From positions 1,261,888 through 1,325,887 of the forward strand of contig OY288106.1 in assembly GCA_958431155.1 (NCBI GenBank): a stretch of DNA of 64,000 bases. The letters are read 5' to 3'. A model generated the notes under the pieces. That model made no database searches and was not told the DNA's origin. It saw only the letters and a program-made list of their open reading frames with translations. Below, one piece after another: positions 48,601 through 57,014 of this stretch (positions are counted from its first letter, which is position 1; the number at the start of each line of letters is the position of its first letter). The stretch comes from an uncultured candidatus Porisulfidus sp. (GTDB lineage: Bacteria > Pseudomonadota > Gammaproteobacteria > Poriferisulfidales > Poriferisulfidaceae). Position numbers and translations under genes: made by a program.

Positions 48601-49603
48601 CTACAGAAACCGTTCCAACTGTTGCTGCCAGATGTCCACCACGGGGGCATCCGGTCCGAAGAACACCTCGTTCGGAGTGCTCCAGCCGAGGCAGCGCCGA
48701 GGCCGATTGTTGAGTAGCTCCTCGACCCGCCGCAACTCGGTCTCGGTGATCGTGTCGAAGCGGCGAGACTTCGGGAAGTACTGCCGGATCAGGCCATTGG
48801 CGTTCTCGTGGCTGCCGCGCTGCCAGGCGGCATAGGGCCGGGCAAAGTAAAAGGCCGCCTGCAGGCGCCGGGCGATCCGACGGTGGCCGGCGAACTCGGT
48901 GCCGTTGTCCGACGTCACGGTGAGGACCCAGGCCGCCAGCGGCTGGAGCCGGTCGATCACCTGTGCCGCCACATCGTCGGCCTTGCGCCGGGCGAGATGG
49001 GCCAGGCGGACCAGCCGGGAGCGGCGTTCGGTCAGGGACACCAGAACCCCGCTGCTCCGGCATCCGATCACGGTGTCGGCTTCCCAGTCCCCCAGACGGG
49101 ATCGTGTCTCGACCACCGCCGGGCGTTGTTCTATCGGCAGGCAATCCGGAATCGTCGAGCCCCGCGGCACGCTGCCATACCGCTTGCGCCGCTTCCGGCA
49201 ATGACGCAGGCAACGGTACAGGTCGCCGCCGCGACGCTTGTCTTTCAGGATCCATTGGTATATCCACTCGTGACTGACGCTCGGCGCGCCTCTCCTTGCG
49301 CAGCCACTGGCTGATCTGTTGCGGGCTCCAGTATTGCCGAAGCTGCGCTTCCACCTGGTGTACCAGGGCTGGCGAGATGGGCCGTCGGGCTTTCTGCCGA
49401 CGCCGCTGCTCGGCCTTCTGTTGCGCCCGTTCGGCCTGATAGCCTCCCGACCGGCCACTGCCGTTGCGCCTCAGTTCGCGACTGACCGTGCTTCGATGGA
49501 TGCCCAGCCGCCGGGCGATCTCCGCCTGGCTCAGTTGGTATCCGTTCCGATACAACTCAATCTGGTCTCGTTGCCTCGCGGTGAGTTGCGTGTAACCGCC
49601 CAT
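48601..49603 (-). pseudogene. IS30-family transposase, frameshifted
   Basis: The N-terminal half (from ATG 49603) has the IS30 helix-turn-helix region: LTARQRDQIELYRNGYQ, EIARRLGIHRSTVSREL and WSPQQISQWLRKE. The catalytic half is in another frame: SVSHEWIYQWIL, GDWEADTVIG (first Asp), VTSDNGTEFAGH (second Asp), RGSHENANGLIRQYFPK (Glu), and NEVFFGPDAP near the end. A net +1 base shift somewhere at about 49278-49300 separates them. IS30 transposases are normally one continuous frame of about 330-380 codons, so I read this as an inactivated copy. All DDE residues are still present, so decay is recent or the shift might be bypassed. Confidence 0.88.
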
Positions 49604-49735
49604 AATTGCCTCTCATCCAGGCGGTTTTTGACAATGAGAGGGGACCGCAACTCACTCGCCATTCCCGCCGGTTGCCGGTCGCGTTGCAGTTACGAGTTGA
49701 ATCTAGGACTTGTTGAATTCAGGCCCTGCACAAGG

Positions 49736-49765
49736 TTGCCAAAACTTACTCAAGCAGGTTATACT
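49736..49765 (+). promoter_or_regulatory. sigma70 promoter of autotransporter 1
   Basis: TTGCCA (49736-49741), 18-bp spacer, TATACT (49760-49765). The equivalent site before the second gene is TTGCTA-18-TATACT, so the promoter is conserved between the paralogues. A transcript would start near 49772 and have a leader of about 97 bases. Confidence 0.7.
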
Positions 49766-49814
49766 TGCTGCAACACCCAAACGGCACCCGACATCCCGTG
49801 CGTGGAATCTCGAC

Positions 49815-49825
49815 GGGGGGGGGGG
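49815..49825 (+). repeat. homopolymeric tract of 11 G in the leader of autotransporter 1
   Basis: Eleven consecutive G lie between promoter and start codon, about 43-53 bases after the predicted transcription start and 43 bp before the ATG. The matching place in the second gene reads GAGGGGGAGGGGC, interrupted twice by A. Uninterrupted G runs of this length are typical slippage sites. Confidence 0.9.
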
Positions 49826-49868
49826 CGTTTAGGGCAAGGATGTTAAACGCCAGACATGGAGTGTCATC

Positions 49869-52800
49869 ATGCGAAAGACAAAGTGTGAGAGAAGTGCTGA
49901 ATTGTCTCTCGGAGACGGCAGCACGCACGGTGCGCCAAAAACAACCTCACGTCGCCATGCATGGTGTGCCGCGGTGGCGGTTTTGCTGCTTGGAGCCTCC
50001 ACTCTCGCCAACGCGCAAGGGGTGACGGTGACGTCGTCGTCGCCTTACGCTCTGGACGAGAACGGCACCGACACCTACTCGGTGGTGCTGGACACGCTGC
50101 CGGCGCAGGCGGTGACGGTGACGGTGGCGGCGAGCGGCACCGCCGACCTGACGGCGAGTCCGACCGAACTGACCTTCAGTACCACGAACTGGGATACAGC
50201 GCAAGTGGTGGTGGTGTTGGCGGCGGCGGACGACGACGCGCTGGACGGCGCGGCGACCTTCTCGCACACGTCGACCAGTTCCGACTCCACCTACCACAAC
50301 CTCACCATCGCTTCGGTGACCGCGACCTCGAACGACCCCGACGTCGAAGGGGTGACGGTGACGTCGTCGTCGCCTTACACTCTGGACGAGAACAGCGCCA
50401 CCAACGGCACCGACACCTATACGGTGAGGCTGGACACGCTGCCGGCGCAGGCGGTGACGGTGACGGTGGCGGCGAGCGGCACCGCCGACCTGACGGCGAG
50501 TCCGACCGAACTGACCTTCAGTACCACGAACTGGAATACAGCGCAAGCGGTGACGCTGACGGCGGCGGAGGACGACGACACGCTGGACGGCGCGGCGACC
50601 TTCTCGCACACGTCGACCAGTTCCGACTCCACCTACCACAACCTCACCATCGCTTCGGTGACCGCGACCTCGAACGACCCCGACGTCGAAGGGGTGACGG
50701 TGACGTCGTCGTCGCCTTACACTCTGGACGAGAACAGCGCCACCAACGGCACCGACACCTATACGGTGAGGCTGGACACGCTGCCGGCGCAGGCGGTGAC
50801 GGTGACGGTGGCGGCGAGCGGCACCGCCGACCTGACGGCGAGTCCGACCGAACTGACCTTCAGTACCACGAACTGGGATGCGGTGCAGACGGTGACGCTG
50901 ACGGCGGCGGCGGACGACGACGCGCTGAACGGCGCGGCGACCTTCTCGCACACGTCGACCAGTTCCGACTCCACCTACCACAACCTCACCATCGCTTCGG
51001 TGACCGCGACCTCGAACGACCCCGACGTCGAAGGGGTGACGGTGACGTCGACGGCGGACTTCACCAGTATGGACGTGGGCGACAGCGCCCCCTACGAGGT
51101 GGTGCTGGACACGCTGCCGGCGCAGGCGGTGACGGTGACGGTGGCGGCGAGCGGCACCGCCGACCTGACGGCGAGTCCGACCGAACTGACCTTCAGCACC
51201 GGGAACTGGAATATGGCGCAGACGGTGACGGTGTCGGCGGCGGCGGACGACGATACGCTGGACGGCGCGGCGACCTTCTCGCACACGTCGACGAGTTCCG
51301 ACTCCACCTACCACAACCTTACCATCGACTCGGTGACCGCGGCCTCAAACGACACCGACGTCTTGACCATGAGCGTGGCGGCAGATTCCACATCGGTGAA
51401 TGAAGGCGCCACCGCGCATTTCACGGTGACGGCGAGCGGCGCCGTGACCACCGAGGAACTGACGATCGAATTCACGATTTCCGGCACCGCGACCGCCGAC
51501 CGCGACTATACGGTGCCAAGCCCGACCGCTTTGACCCTCGCGGCGGGCTCCCCGAGCGGTAGCATTTCGATCTCAACGATCGAGGATTCGATCCTCGATG
51601 ATGGCGAGACATTGATCGTTACCCTGTCGAGCGTGTCCAATACTGTCGACCAAGTGACCATCGGGACGCCCAACAGCGCGGAGGCGACGATCGACGACGA
51701 TAGCACGGTGACGCTGAGCCTCTCCAACGCGACGGTGGACGAGGGCGAGCCGGCGGAGTTCACGGTCACGATGTCGGGCCATGTCGCACGCGAGGTGACG
51801 GTCGACTGGACCACGGCGGACGACACCGCGACGGCGCCCGAGGACTACGCGGCGGCCTCCGGCCGCCTGACCTTCAGGCCGGACGAACCGCTGACCCGGA
51901 CCCTGATGGTGCAGACCTCGGGCGACACCCGGGCGGAAGGCGACGAGACCTTCGTGGTCCGACTGTCGAACCCGACCGGCCCGTCGGGCGTGAGTCTCGA
52001 TGACGACTTTGAGGGGACCGGAACGATTTTGGACGACGTCGAGGCCGCGGCGCGGGCACGGCATGACCGGGTCAACCGGAAGCTGCTGCCGCGGGCGACC
52101 CAGGCGATGATCGCCAGCACGCTGTCGGCGATCACCGACCGCATCGACGCGGCGATCTCGGGCGCCTCGTCGGCGACGAACCTGCTGGACCTGTCCGACC
52201 TCGACCGCCTGCTGCGAACCAGCGGCCAGGCGTTGGGGGACGACGCGATGAACCTGGAGCAGTTCCTGGACGGCTCGTCCTTCGTGCTGCCGCTCGGGGG
52301 TGGAGGAAACGGCCCGCCGGACCTCACCGTGTGGGGCAGCGGCGACTACCGCGAACTGTCGGACGGCCAGGACAGCGGCGTGGACTGGAGCGGCGACGTG
52401 CTGAGCTTCCATCTCGGCGCCGACACGCGGCTACGGCCGGACCTGCTGGTCGGCTTCTCCGTGTCCCGCTCGAAGGGCTCTTTCGACTATACCGACCGGA
52501 CCGACCCGCTGACGTTCAGCGGCGACTACGAGAGCCGGATGACCAGCGTGCATCCCTACGTGAACTGGTCGGTGCGGGAAGGGCTCGAGGTGTGGACGAC
52601 GGTGGGCTACGGCCGGGGCGAGGTCGAGATCGAGGAAGCGAACCTGGCGACGCGTTCGAGCGACACCGAGCTGAAGACGGTGGCGGCGGGCCTGAACCGC
52701 GAGCTGTGGTCGCAGGACGACCTGCTGGAGGGCGGCCAGACGACCTTGAGGTTCAAGGGCGAAGGCTCGTATGCCCGGGTCAAGCTGGAAGGCAGCGACC

Positions 52801-53435
52801 GCATGAACCCGCTGACCTCCGAGGTGCAGCGGGTGCGCCTGTCGCTGGAAGCGAGCCACGACCGCCGGCTGGCCTCGGGATCGAGTGTTGTTCCGTCGCT
52901 GGAGGTCGGGCTGCGCTATGACGACGGCGACGGGGTGACTGGCGCCGGGGCGGAGCTCGGCGGCAAGCTGCGCTATCACGATCCGGCGTACGGCCTGACC
53001 GTGGAGGGCCGCGCCCGCGTGCTGGTGACCCACCGGGACGACTACGAGGAGTGGGGCGTCGGCGGCCTGGTGCGGGTTGATCCGGGCGGCGACGGCCGGG
53101 GCCTGTCGCTGGACGTGGCACCGACCTGGGGCGAGCTTGAGAGCGGGCATCAACGGCTCTATGACCAGGGCGCGGTCGACCTTGAGGCCCGCGATGGCGA
53201 GCCGGCGGTCAGTCTCGACGCCGAGATCGGCTATGGCTGGGGCACGTCCGGCGGTCGCGGGCTGTTCACGCCCTATGGCGGCCTGACGCTGTCCGGTGCG
53301 GACGAACAGCGCTACCGCCTTGGCGGCCGCTTCGAGCTTGGGCGGTCGTTCGACCTGAGCCTGGAGGGGGAACGCCGCGAGACCGGCGCCACGGCGGATC
53401 ACAGCCTGATGCTGCGTGCACGGATGCAGTTCTGA
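49869..53435 (+). CDS. autotransporter-type outer-membrane protein 1 with Calx-beta and tandem repeats
   Basis: A 1188-residue surface protein. Residues 1-50 form an extended signal peptide (AVAVLLLGASTLANA then QG). Residues 51-498 are four immunoglobulin-like repeats of 110-114 residues, each starting GVTVTS and containing LDTLPAQAVTVTVAASGTAD. Residues about 499-730 are two Calx-beta-like modules (TSVNEGATAHFTV; ATVDEGEPAEFTV). A linker leads to a C-terminal beta-barrel (about 815-1188, e.g. SFHLGADTRLRPDLLVGFSVS) ending with Phe (RARMQF), the outer-membrane signature. Architecture suggests a type V adhesin-like passenger that may stay attached; cleavage and ligand are unknown. It shares leader, promoter and barrel with the gene at 57015. 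Confidence 0.9.
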   Translation: MRKTKCERSAELSLGDGSTHGAPKTTSRRHAWCAAVAVLLLGASTLANAQGVTVTSSSPYALDENGTDTYSVVLDTLPAQAVTVTVAASGTADLTASPTELTFSTTNWDTAQVVVVLAAADDDALDGAATFSHTSTSSDSTYHNLTIASVTATSNDPDVEGVTVTSSSPYTLDENSATNGTDTYTVRLDTLPAQAVTVTVAASGTADLTASPTELTFSTTNWNTAQAVTLTAAEDDDTLDGAATFSHTSTSSDSTYHNLTIASVTATSNDPDVEGVTVTSSSPYTLDENSATNGTDTYTVRLDTLPAQAVTVTVAASGTADLTASPTELTFSTTNWDAVQTVTLTAAADDDALNGAATFSHTSTSSDSTYHNLTIASVTATSNDPDVEGVTVTSTADFTSMDVGDSAPYEVVLDTLPAQAVTVTVAASGTADLTASPTELTFSTGNWNMAQTVTVSAAADDDTLDGAATFSHTSTSSDSTYHNLTIDSVTAASNDTDVLTMSVAADSTSVNEGATAHFTVTASGAVTTEELTIEFTISGTATADRDYTVPSPTALTLAAGSPSGSISISTIEDSILDDGETLIVTLSSVSNTVDQVTIGTPNSAEATIDDDSTVTLSLSNATVDEGEPAEFTVTMSGHVAREVTVDWTTADDTATAPEDYAAASGRLTFRPDEPLTRTLMVQTSGDTRAEGDETFVVRLSNPTGPSGVSLDDDFEGTGTILDDVEAAARARHDRVNRKLLPRATQAMIASTLSAITDRIDAAISGASSATNLLDLSDLDRLLRTSGQALGDDAMNLEQFLDGSSFVLPLGGGGNGPPDLTVWGSGDYRELSDGQDSGVDWSGDVLSFHLGADTRLRPDLLVGFSVSRSKGSFDYTDRTDPLTFSGDYESRMTSVHPYVNWSVREGLEVWTTVGYGRGEVEIEEANLATRSSDTELKTVAAGLNRELWSQDDLLEGGQTTLRFKGEGSYARVKLEGSDRMNPLTSEVQRVRLSLEASHDRRLASGSSVVPSLEVGLRYDDGDGVTGAGAELGGKLRYHDPAYGLTVEGRARVLVTHRDDYEEWGVGGLVRVDPGGDGRGLSLDVAPTWGELESGHQRLYDQGAVDLEARDGEPAVSLDAEIGYGWGTSGGRGLFTPYGGLTLSGADEQRYRLGGRFELGRSFDLSLEGERRETGATADHSLMLRARMQF
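50019..51362 (+). repeat. four in-frame tandem repeats of 330/342/342/330 bp
   Basis: Units start at 50019, 50349, 50691 and 51033. Units 2 and 3 are 342 bp and nearly identical; unit 1 lacks a 4-codon insertion (SATN), and unit 4 has a different first 30 residues (STADFTSMDVGDSAP). The unit lengths are multiples of three, so gain or loss would preserve the frame. Confidence 0.95.
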
Positions 53436-53440
53436 GCGGT

Positions 53441-53542
53441 GCTCCGCCGCTGTCTCGGATGACGCCCCCCAACGAGGTGTTCTTCGGGTTGGACTCCACG
53501 GCAGTGAAAACCTGGCGGGTACAACTGGAGCAGATCCTGTAG
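53441..53542 (+). pseudogene. IS30 transposase C-terminal relic after the autotransporter stop
   Basis: Directly after the stop at 53433-53435 the sequence reads RRCLG in one frame and then TPPNEVFFGLDSTAV, followed by QLEQIL and TAG at 53542. It matches the end of the IS30 transposase at 48601 (RRCLGW, STPNEVFFGPDAP, QQLERFL) but on the opposite strand and with a frame change. So IS30-derived sequence borders the gene on both sides. The following 227 bp up to polA hold repeat fragments and no gene. Confidence 0.75.
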
Positions 53543-53712
53543 GCTTCCTGCCCGGGGCCCAAGGTTGAGTTCGTACAGCCCACCCACGCGGATTAGTGCC
53601 TGAAATCCGCCTCCAGTTTCTTCGTGCCAGTCTGAGGCTCTATCTCCCCCGAAAACTGGATATCAATTCTGTTCTACAACCTGTCGCAGTTACTAGTTGA
53701 AATCAGAAAGTC

Positions 53713-53738
53713 TCCATGTTGTCAAGAAAAGAGTCTTG
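53713..53738. repeat. copy of the IS110-associated 25-bp motif
   Basis: TCCATGTTGTCAAGAAAA followed by GAGTCTTG repeats, with one extra A, the motif at 48362-48386 that borders the IS110 fragment. It is preceded by a variant of the GCAGTTAC-AGTTGAATC motif (53686-53704). The pair probably marks the end of a lost insertion sequence. Confidence 0.65.
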
Positions 53739-53769
53739 GCCCCGACTTCGCTTAGTCCTTCCGCAGCGG

Positions 53770-56487
53770 TCAATGTGCCTGCTCCCAGTTGTCGCCATGG
53801 CAGGCATCCACCACCATCGGCACATCCAGCCCGGCCACTTCCACCATGCGCGCCCGGACACCCTCGGTGATCTCCTCGACCTTCTCGCGCACCACCTCCA
53901 ACACCAGTTCATCGTGCACCTGCATGATGAGGAAGCAGTCCGGATGCCGCTCTTTCAACCAGCGGTGGACATCGATCATGGCGAGTTTGATGATGTCGGC
54001 CGCCGTACCCTGCATGGGCGCGTTGATCGCGGTGCGCTCAGCGTACTGGCGCTGGTTGTAGTTCTTCGAGTTGATCCCCTCGACATATAACCGCCGGCCG
54101 AATACGGTCTCCACAAAGCCACGCCTGCGGGCCTGCTCGCGCATCTGCTCCATGTAACTGAGGACTTCCGGATAGCGGGCAAAATATGTCGTCACATAGG
54201 TCTCCGCCTTGTCTCTCGCGATCCGTAACTGCCGTGCGAGACCAAACCCGCTCATGCCGTACATCAAGCCGAAGTTGATGGCCTTCGCGGTACGGCGCTG
54301 GTCCTCCGTGACCTCATCGCGCGCGACATCGAAGACCTCCGCGGCGGTGGCCCGGTGCACGTCGCCGCCCTCCTCGAAAGCGCGACACAGCGCCGGATCT
54401 CCCGAAATGTGCGCCATGATCCGAAGTTCGATCTGCGAATAGTCGGCCGCAATCAGGACGCCTCCCGGGCGGGCCACGAATGCCTTGCGGACACGCCGGC
54501 CCTGCTTGGTGCGAATCGGGATGTTCTGCAGGTTGGGATCGGACGAGGACAGGCGGCCCGTGGCCGTGACCGCCTGGTGGAACGAAGCGTGCAGGCGCCC
54601 GGTCTCGGGGTTGATCATCTTCGGCAGTTTGCCGACGTAGGTGGACAGCAGTTTGGTGGATTGCCGGTAGTTCAGAATCATGCGCGGCAGGACATCCTGC
54701 TCGGCCAGTTCTTCCAGGACATCCTCGGCCGTGGAAGGGGCGCCCTTGGGGGTCTTGCGCAATGGCTTGAGCCCGCGTTCTTCGAACAGCACCCTTTGCA
54801 GGTCGGGAACGGAGTTCAGGTTGATCTCCTGCCCGCATTCCCTGGCAATGTCCTTCTTCAGCACCTCGAGTTCCTCCCGAAGTTCCTCCGATTGCGCCCG
54901 CAAAACCGCAGCGTCGATCGCCACACCGGCCCGTTCCATGTCAGCCAACACTTCCGACAGCGGCATTTCCATCTCCTCGTAGATCTTCTGAAGAGATGGG
55001 ATCTCTTGCAGTCTGGGCCATAGATGATGATGCAGGCGAAGAGTCATGTCCGCATCCTCGGCGGCATAGGGGCTGGCCCGGCTGATCGGCACCATATCGA
55101 AACTGACCTGCTTCTTGCCTGTCCCTGCAACCTCCTTATAGCGGATGGTCTCCTCGTTCAGATACACCCGGGACAGATCATCCAGATTATGCCGGCTGGC
55201 CGTGGAATGGTGGACATACGATTCGAGCATGCTGTCGTGAAACGGACCGCTGATCTCAACGCCGTGGCGACGCAGAATCGTCAGGTCATATTGAAGGTTG
55301 TGGCCGACCTTGACCAGTTTCGGATTGGCCAGCAGGGGCTGCAATCGTTGACGCACTTGTTCCCAGGCGAGCTGCGGAGGGGAATCGGGAGCAACATGGC
55401 CGACCGGGATGTACGCCGCCCGACCCGGTGCCGTCGCAAGAGAAACCCCGACCAGCCCGGCATGGTTGGGGTCCAGCCCGGTGGTCTCAGTATCCACTGC
55501 AAAGGTTCCGGCCTCGTGCACACGTGCCAGCCACTGGTCCAATTCCTCCAGGTCCAGCACCGTGGCGTAGTTTTCCCTCTCCTTCCCCCGCGGCAGAAGA
55601 TTCGGATTGTCGGCGTCGATTTCGCCGGATGCCCGCAACTCGCGCAGGAATGAGCGAAGTGCATATTCCTCGTACAGTGCCTCAAGTCGAGGGCGGTCCT
55701 GAGGGCCGCGCACCAGATCGCGCAGAGACCGATCCAGTTCGACGTCAAGCCGGATGGTGACCAGTTCCCGATATAGCGGGAGCCGGTTCAGGCTGTCGCG
55801 TAAGTTCTCACCCGATTTGCCTTTGATCTCCTCGATATTCTCGATGATGTTCGCGAGCGAATCATACTGACGCAACCACGCTGCGGCGGTTTTGTACCCG
55901 ACCTTCGGCACGCCCGGAATATTATCCACCGCATCGCCGGCCAAGGTCAGAAAGTCAATAAACTGGTCCGGTCGTACCTCGAACTTCTCCATCACCCACG
56001 CGGCATCCATGAGAGGGCGGTCGATGTCCAGCAGGGTCACATGGTCGGTGACCAGTTGCGCCATATCCTTGTCACTGGACAAGACAATCACTTCCATGCC
56101 GTCGGCCTCCCCCTGATGGGCCAATGTGCCGATGACGTCGTCGGCCTCGACATCGGGCACAACCAGCAACGGCAAGCCCTGCGCTTCTATGATTTGGTGC
56201 AACGGTTCGATCTGCGACCTGAGATCCTCCTCCATTGGCTTGCGGTTCGCCTTGTATTCCGGATACAGGTCGTGGCGGAAGTTTTTCCCGGGAGCATCCA
56301 TGACCACTGCCACGTAGTCCGGGGTGGTCAAACGCAGTTGCTTCTGCAGGGTGTTGATCACACCGAAAATGGCGCCGGTCGGGCGCCCCTTGTGATCCGT
56401 CAGGCCAGTATGTACGTGGTAGGAGCGGTGCAGGTAGGCGGAACCGTCGACCAGCAACAGGTTGGGCCGCGGTTGAGGATCAGCCAT
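53770..56487 (-). CDS. polA: DNA polymerase I
   Basis: Repair polymerase and Okazaki-primer remover. The 905-residue protein has all three domains: the 5'-nuclease (LLVDGSAYLHRSYH start; VEADDVIGTLA), the 3'-5' exonuclease (FAVDTETTGLDP with the DxE motif intact, then GHNLQYDL), and the polymerase with motif A DYSQIELRIMAH, the O-helix RRTAKAINFGLMYGMSGFGLA and motif C MQVHDELVLEV. Length is normal. It is flanked on both sides by the two autotransporter units and their insertion-sequence debris, so the region between dsbA and polA has been expanded. Confidence 0.97.
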   Translation of the reverse strand: MADPQPRPNLLLVDGSAYLHRSYHVHTGLTDHKGRPTGAIFGVINTLQKQLRLTTPDYVAVVMDAPGKNFRHDLYPEYKANRKPMEEDLRSQIEPLHQIIEAQGLPLLVVPDVEADDVIGTLAHQGEADGMEVIVLSSDKDMAQLVTDHVTLLDIDRPLMDAAWVMEKFEVRPDQFIDFLTLAGDAVDNIPGVPKVGYKTAAAWLRQYDSLANIIENIEEIKGKSGENLRDSLNRLPLYRELVTIRLDVELDRSLRDLVRGPQDRPRLEALYEEYALRSFLRELRASGEIDADNPNLLPRGKERENYATVLDLEELDQWLARVHEAGTFAVDTETTGLDPNHAGLVGVSLATAPGRAAYIPVGHVAPDSPPQLAWEQVRQRLQPLLANPKLVKVGHNLQYDLTILRRHGVEISGPFHDSMLESYVHHSTASRHNLDDLSRVYLNEETIRYKEVAGTGKKQVSFDMVPISRASPYAAEDADMTLRLHHHLWPRLQEIPSLQKIYEEMEMPLSEVLADMERAGVAIDAAVLRAQSEELREELEVLKKDIARECGQEINLNSVPDLQRVLFEERGLKPLRKTPKGAPSTAEDVLEELAEQDVLPRMILNYRQSTKLLSTYVGKLPKMINPETGRLHASFHQAVTATGRLSSSDPNLQNIPIRTKQGRRVRKAFVARPGGVLIAADYSQIELRIMAHISGDPALCRAFEEGGDVHRATAAEVFDVARDEVTEDQRRTAKAINFGLMYGMSGFGLARQLRIARDKAETYVTTYFARYPEVLSYMEQMREQARRRGFVETVFGRRLYVEGINSKNYNQRQYAERTAINAPMQGTAADIIKLAMIDVHRWLKERHPDCFLIMQVHDELVLEVVREKVEEITEGVRARMVEVAGLDVPMVVDACHGDNWEQAH

Positions 56488-56527
56488 GTCAAAAATGCAG
56501 GTAGGACGATATTATATAAATGACCTT

Positions 56528-56743
56528 TCACGCGTCGGAAAATTCAGGGCTTCCGGAAAGAGTGTGGACCCCGGGCCTCGGGTAGAGGTCAAGTTTTCCA
56601 AGGTGGAAGTAGATGGCGAAGCGGAAGCGGTTGCGGTAGCCGCAGGCCTGCCGCTTGACCCACTGGATCTTCGAGTTGATGGACTCCGACAGGGCGTTAG
56701 CCAGGCTACGCACGAAGCGTTTGATGATCTGCTCTACGTGCTT
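56528..56743 (-). pseudogene. ISL3-type transposase, C-terminal remnant
   Basis: The frame reads VEQIIKRFVRSLANALSESI, then SKIQWVKRQACGYRNRFRFA and FHLGKLDLYP. This is the C-terminus of ISL3-family transposases, where ...ESxNSKIQxxKxxAxGYRNxxxFxxAIxFHxGxLDLxP is conserved. About two codons are lost after GYRNR, and the rest of the gene is missing. At 56744-56745 it gives way directly to the IS30-linked segment upstream of autotransporter 2, marking the breakpoint of that insertion. Confidence 0.7.
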
Positions 56744-56744
56744 C

Positions 56745-57014
56745 TAATTGCCTCTCGTCTAGGCGGTTGTTGACAGTGAGAGGTTACCGTAACTCATTCC
56801 CCACTCTCGCCGTTTGCCGGTAACGTTGCAGTTACGAGTTGAATCCAGGCTCACTTCTCATGAGAAGAGACTCAAGGTTGCTAAAACACCCTTAAGCAGG
56901 TTATACTCAAACGGCAACACCCAAACGGCAACCCGGCATCCCGTACGTGAAATTTCGACGAGGGGGAGGGGCGTTTAGGGTAAGGATGTTGAACAGCAGA
57001 CATGGAGCGTCATC
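56745..57014. repeat. second copy of the IS30-linked upstream segment
   Basis: Homologous to 49603-49868 (see there). It lacks the adjoining transposase, having only its outer end. Differences include a palindromic CTTCTCATGAGAAG insertion near 56856 and the interrupted G run. Confidence 0.8.
56878..56907 (+). promoter_or_regulatory. sigma70 promoter of autotransporter 2
   Basis: TTGCTA (56878-56883), 18-bp spacer, TATACT (56902-56907); conserved with the promoter of the first paralogue. Confidence 0.7.

Larger units (their letters stand above)
49603..49868. repeat. upstream segment shared with 56745-57014
   Basis: The 266 bp between the IS30 transposase start codon and the first autotransporter start are homologous over their whole length to 56745-57014 before the second one. 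The segment includes an inverted repeat (CCTCTCAT / ATGAGAGG), the motif GCAGTTACGAGTTGAATC (49686 and 56828; a third copy with small changes at 53686), the promoter and the G-rich leader. The homology begins exactly at the transposase start codon, suggesting that the terminal region of an IS30-type element travels with the gene. Confidence 0.8.

Noticed and set aside
48488-49295. Continuous 371-codon frame through the whole IS30 region
   Set aside because: After the frameshift near 49290 it no longer matches IS30; the catalytic half is encoded in the other frame.
49947-51314. 455-codon Arg/Gly/His-rich open frame on the strand opposite autotransporter 1
   Set aside because: It is the shadow of GC-rich repeated codons (GTG, ACG, GCG) in the sense gene; the same repeats produce long stop-free frames in all phases and the product has no fold-like composition.
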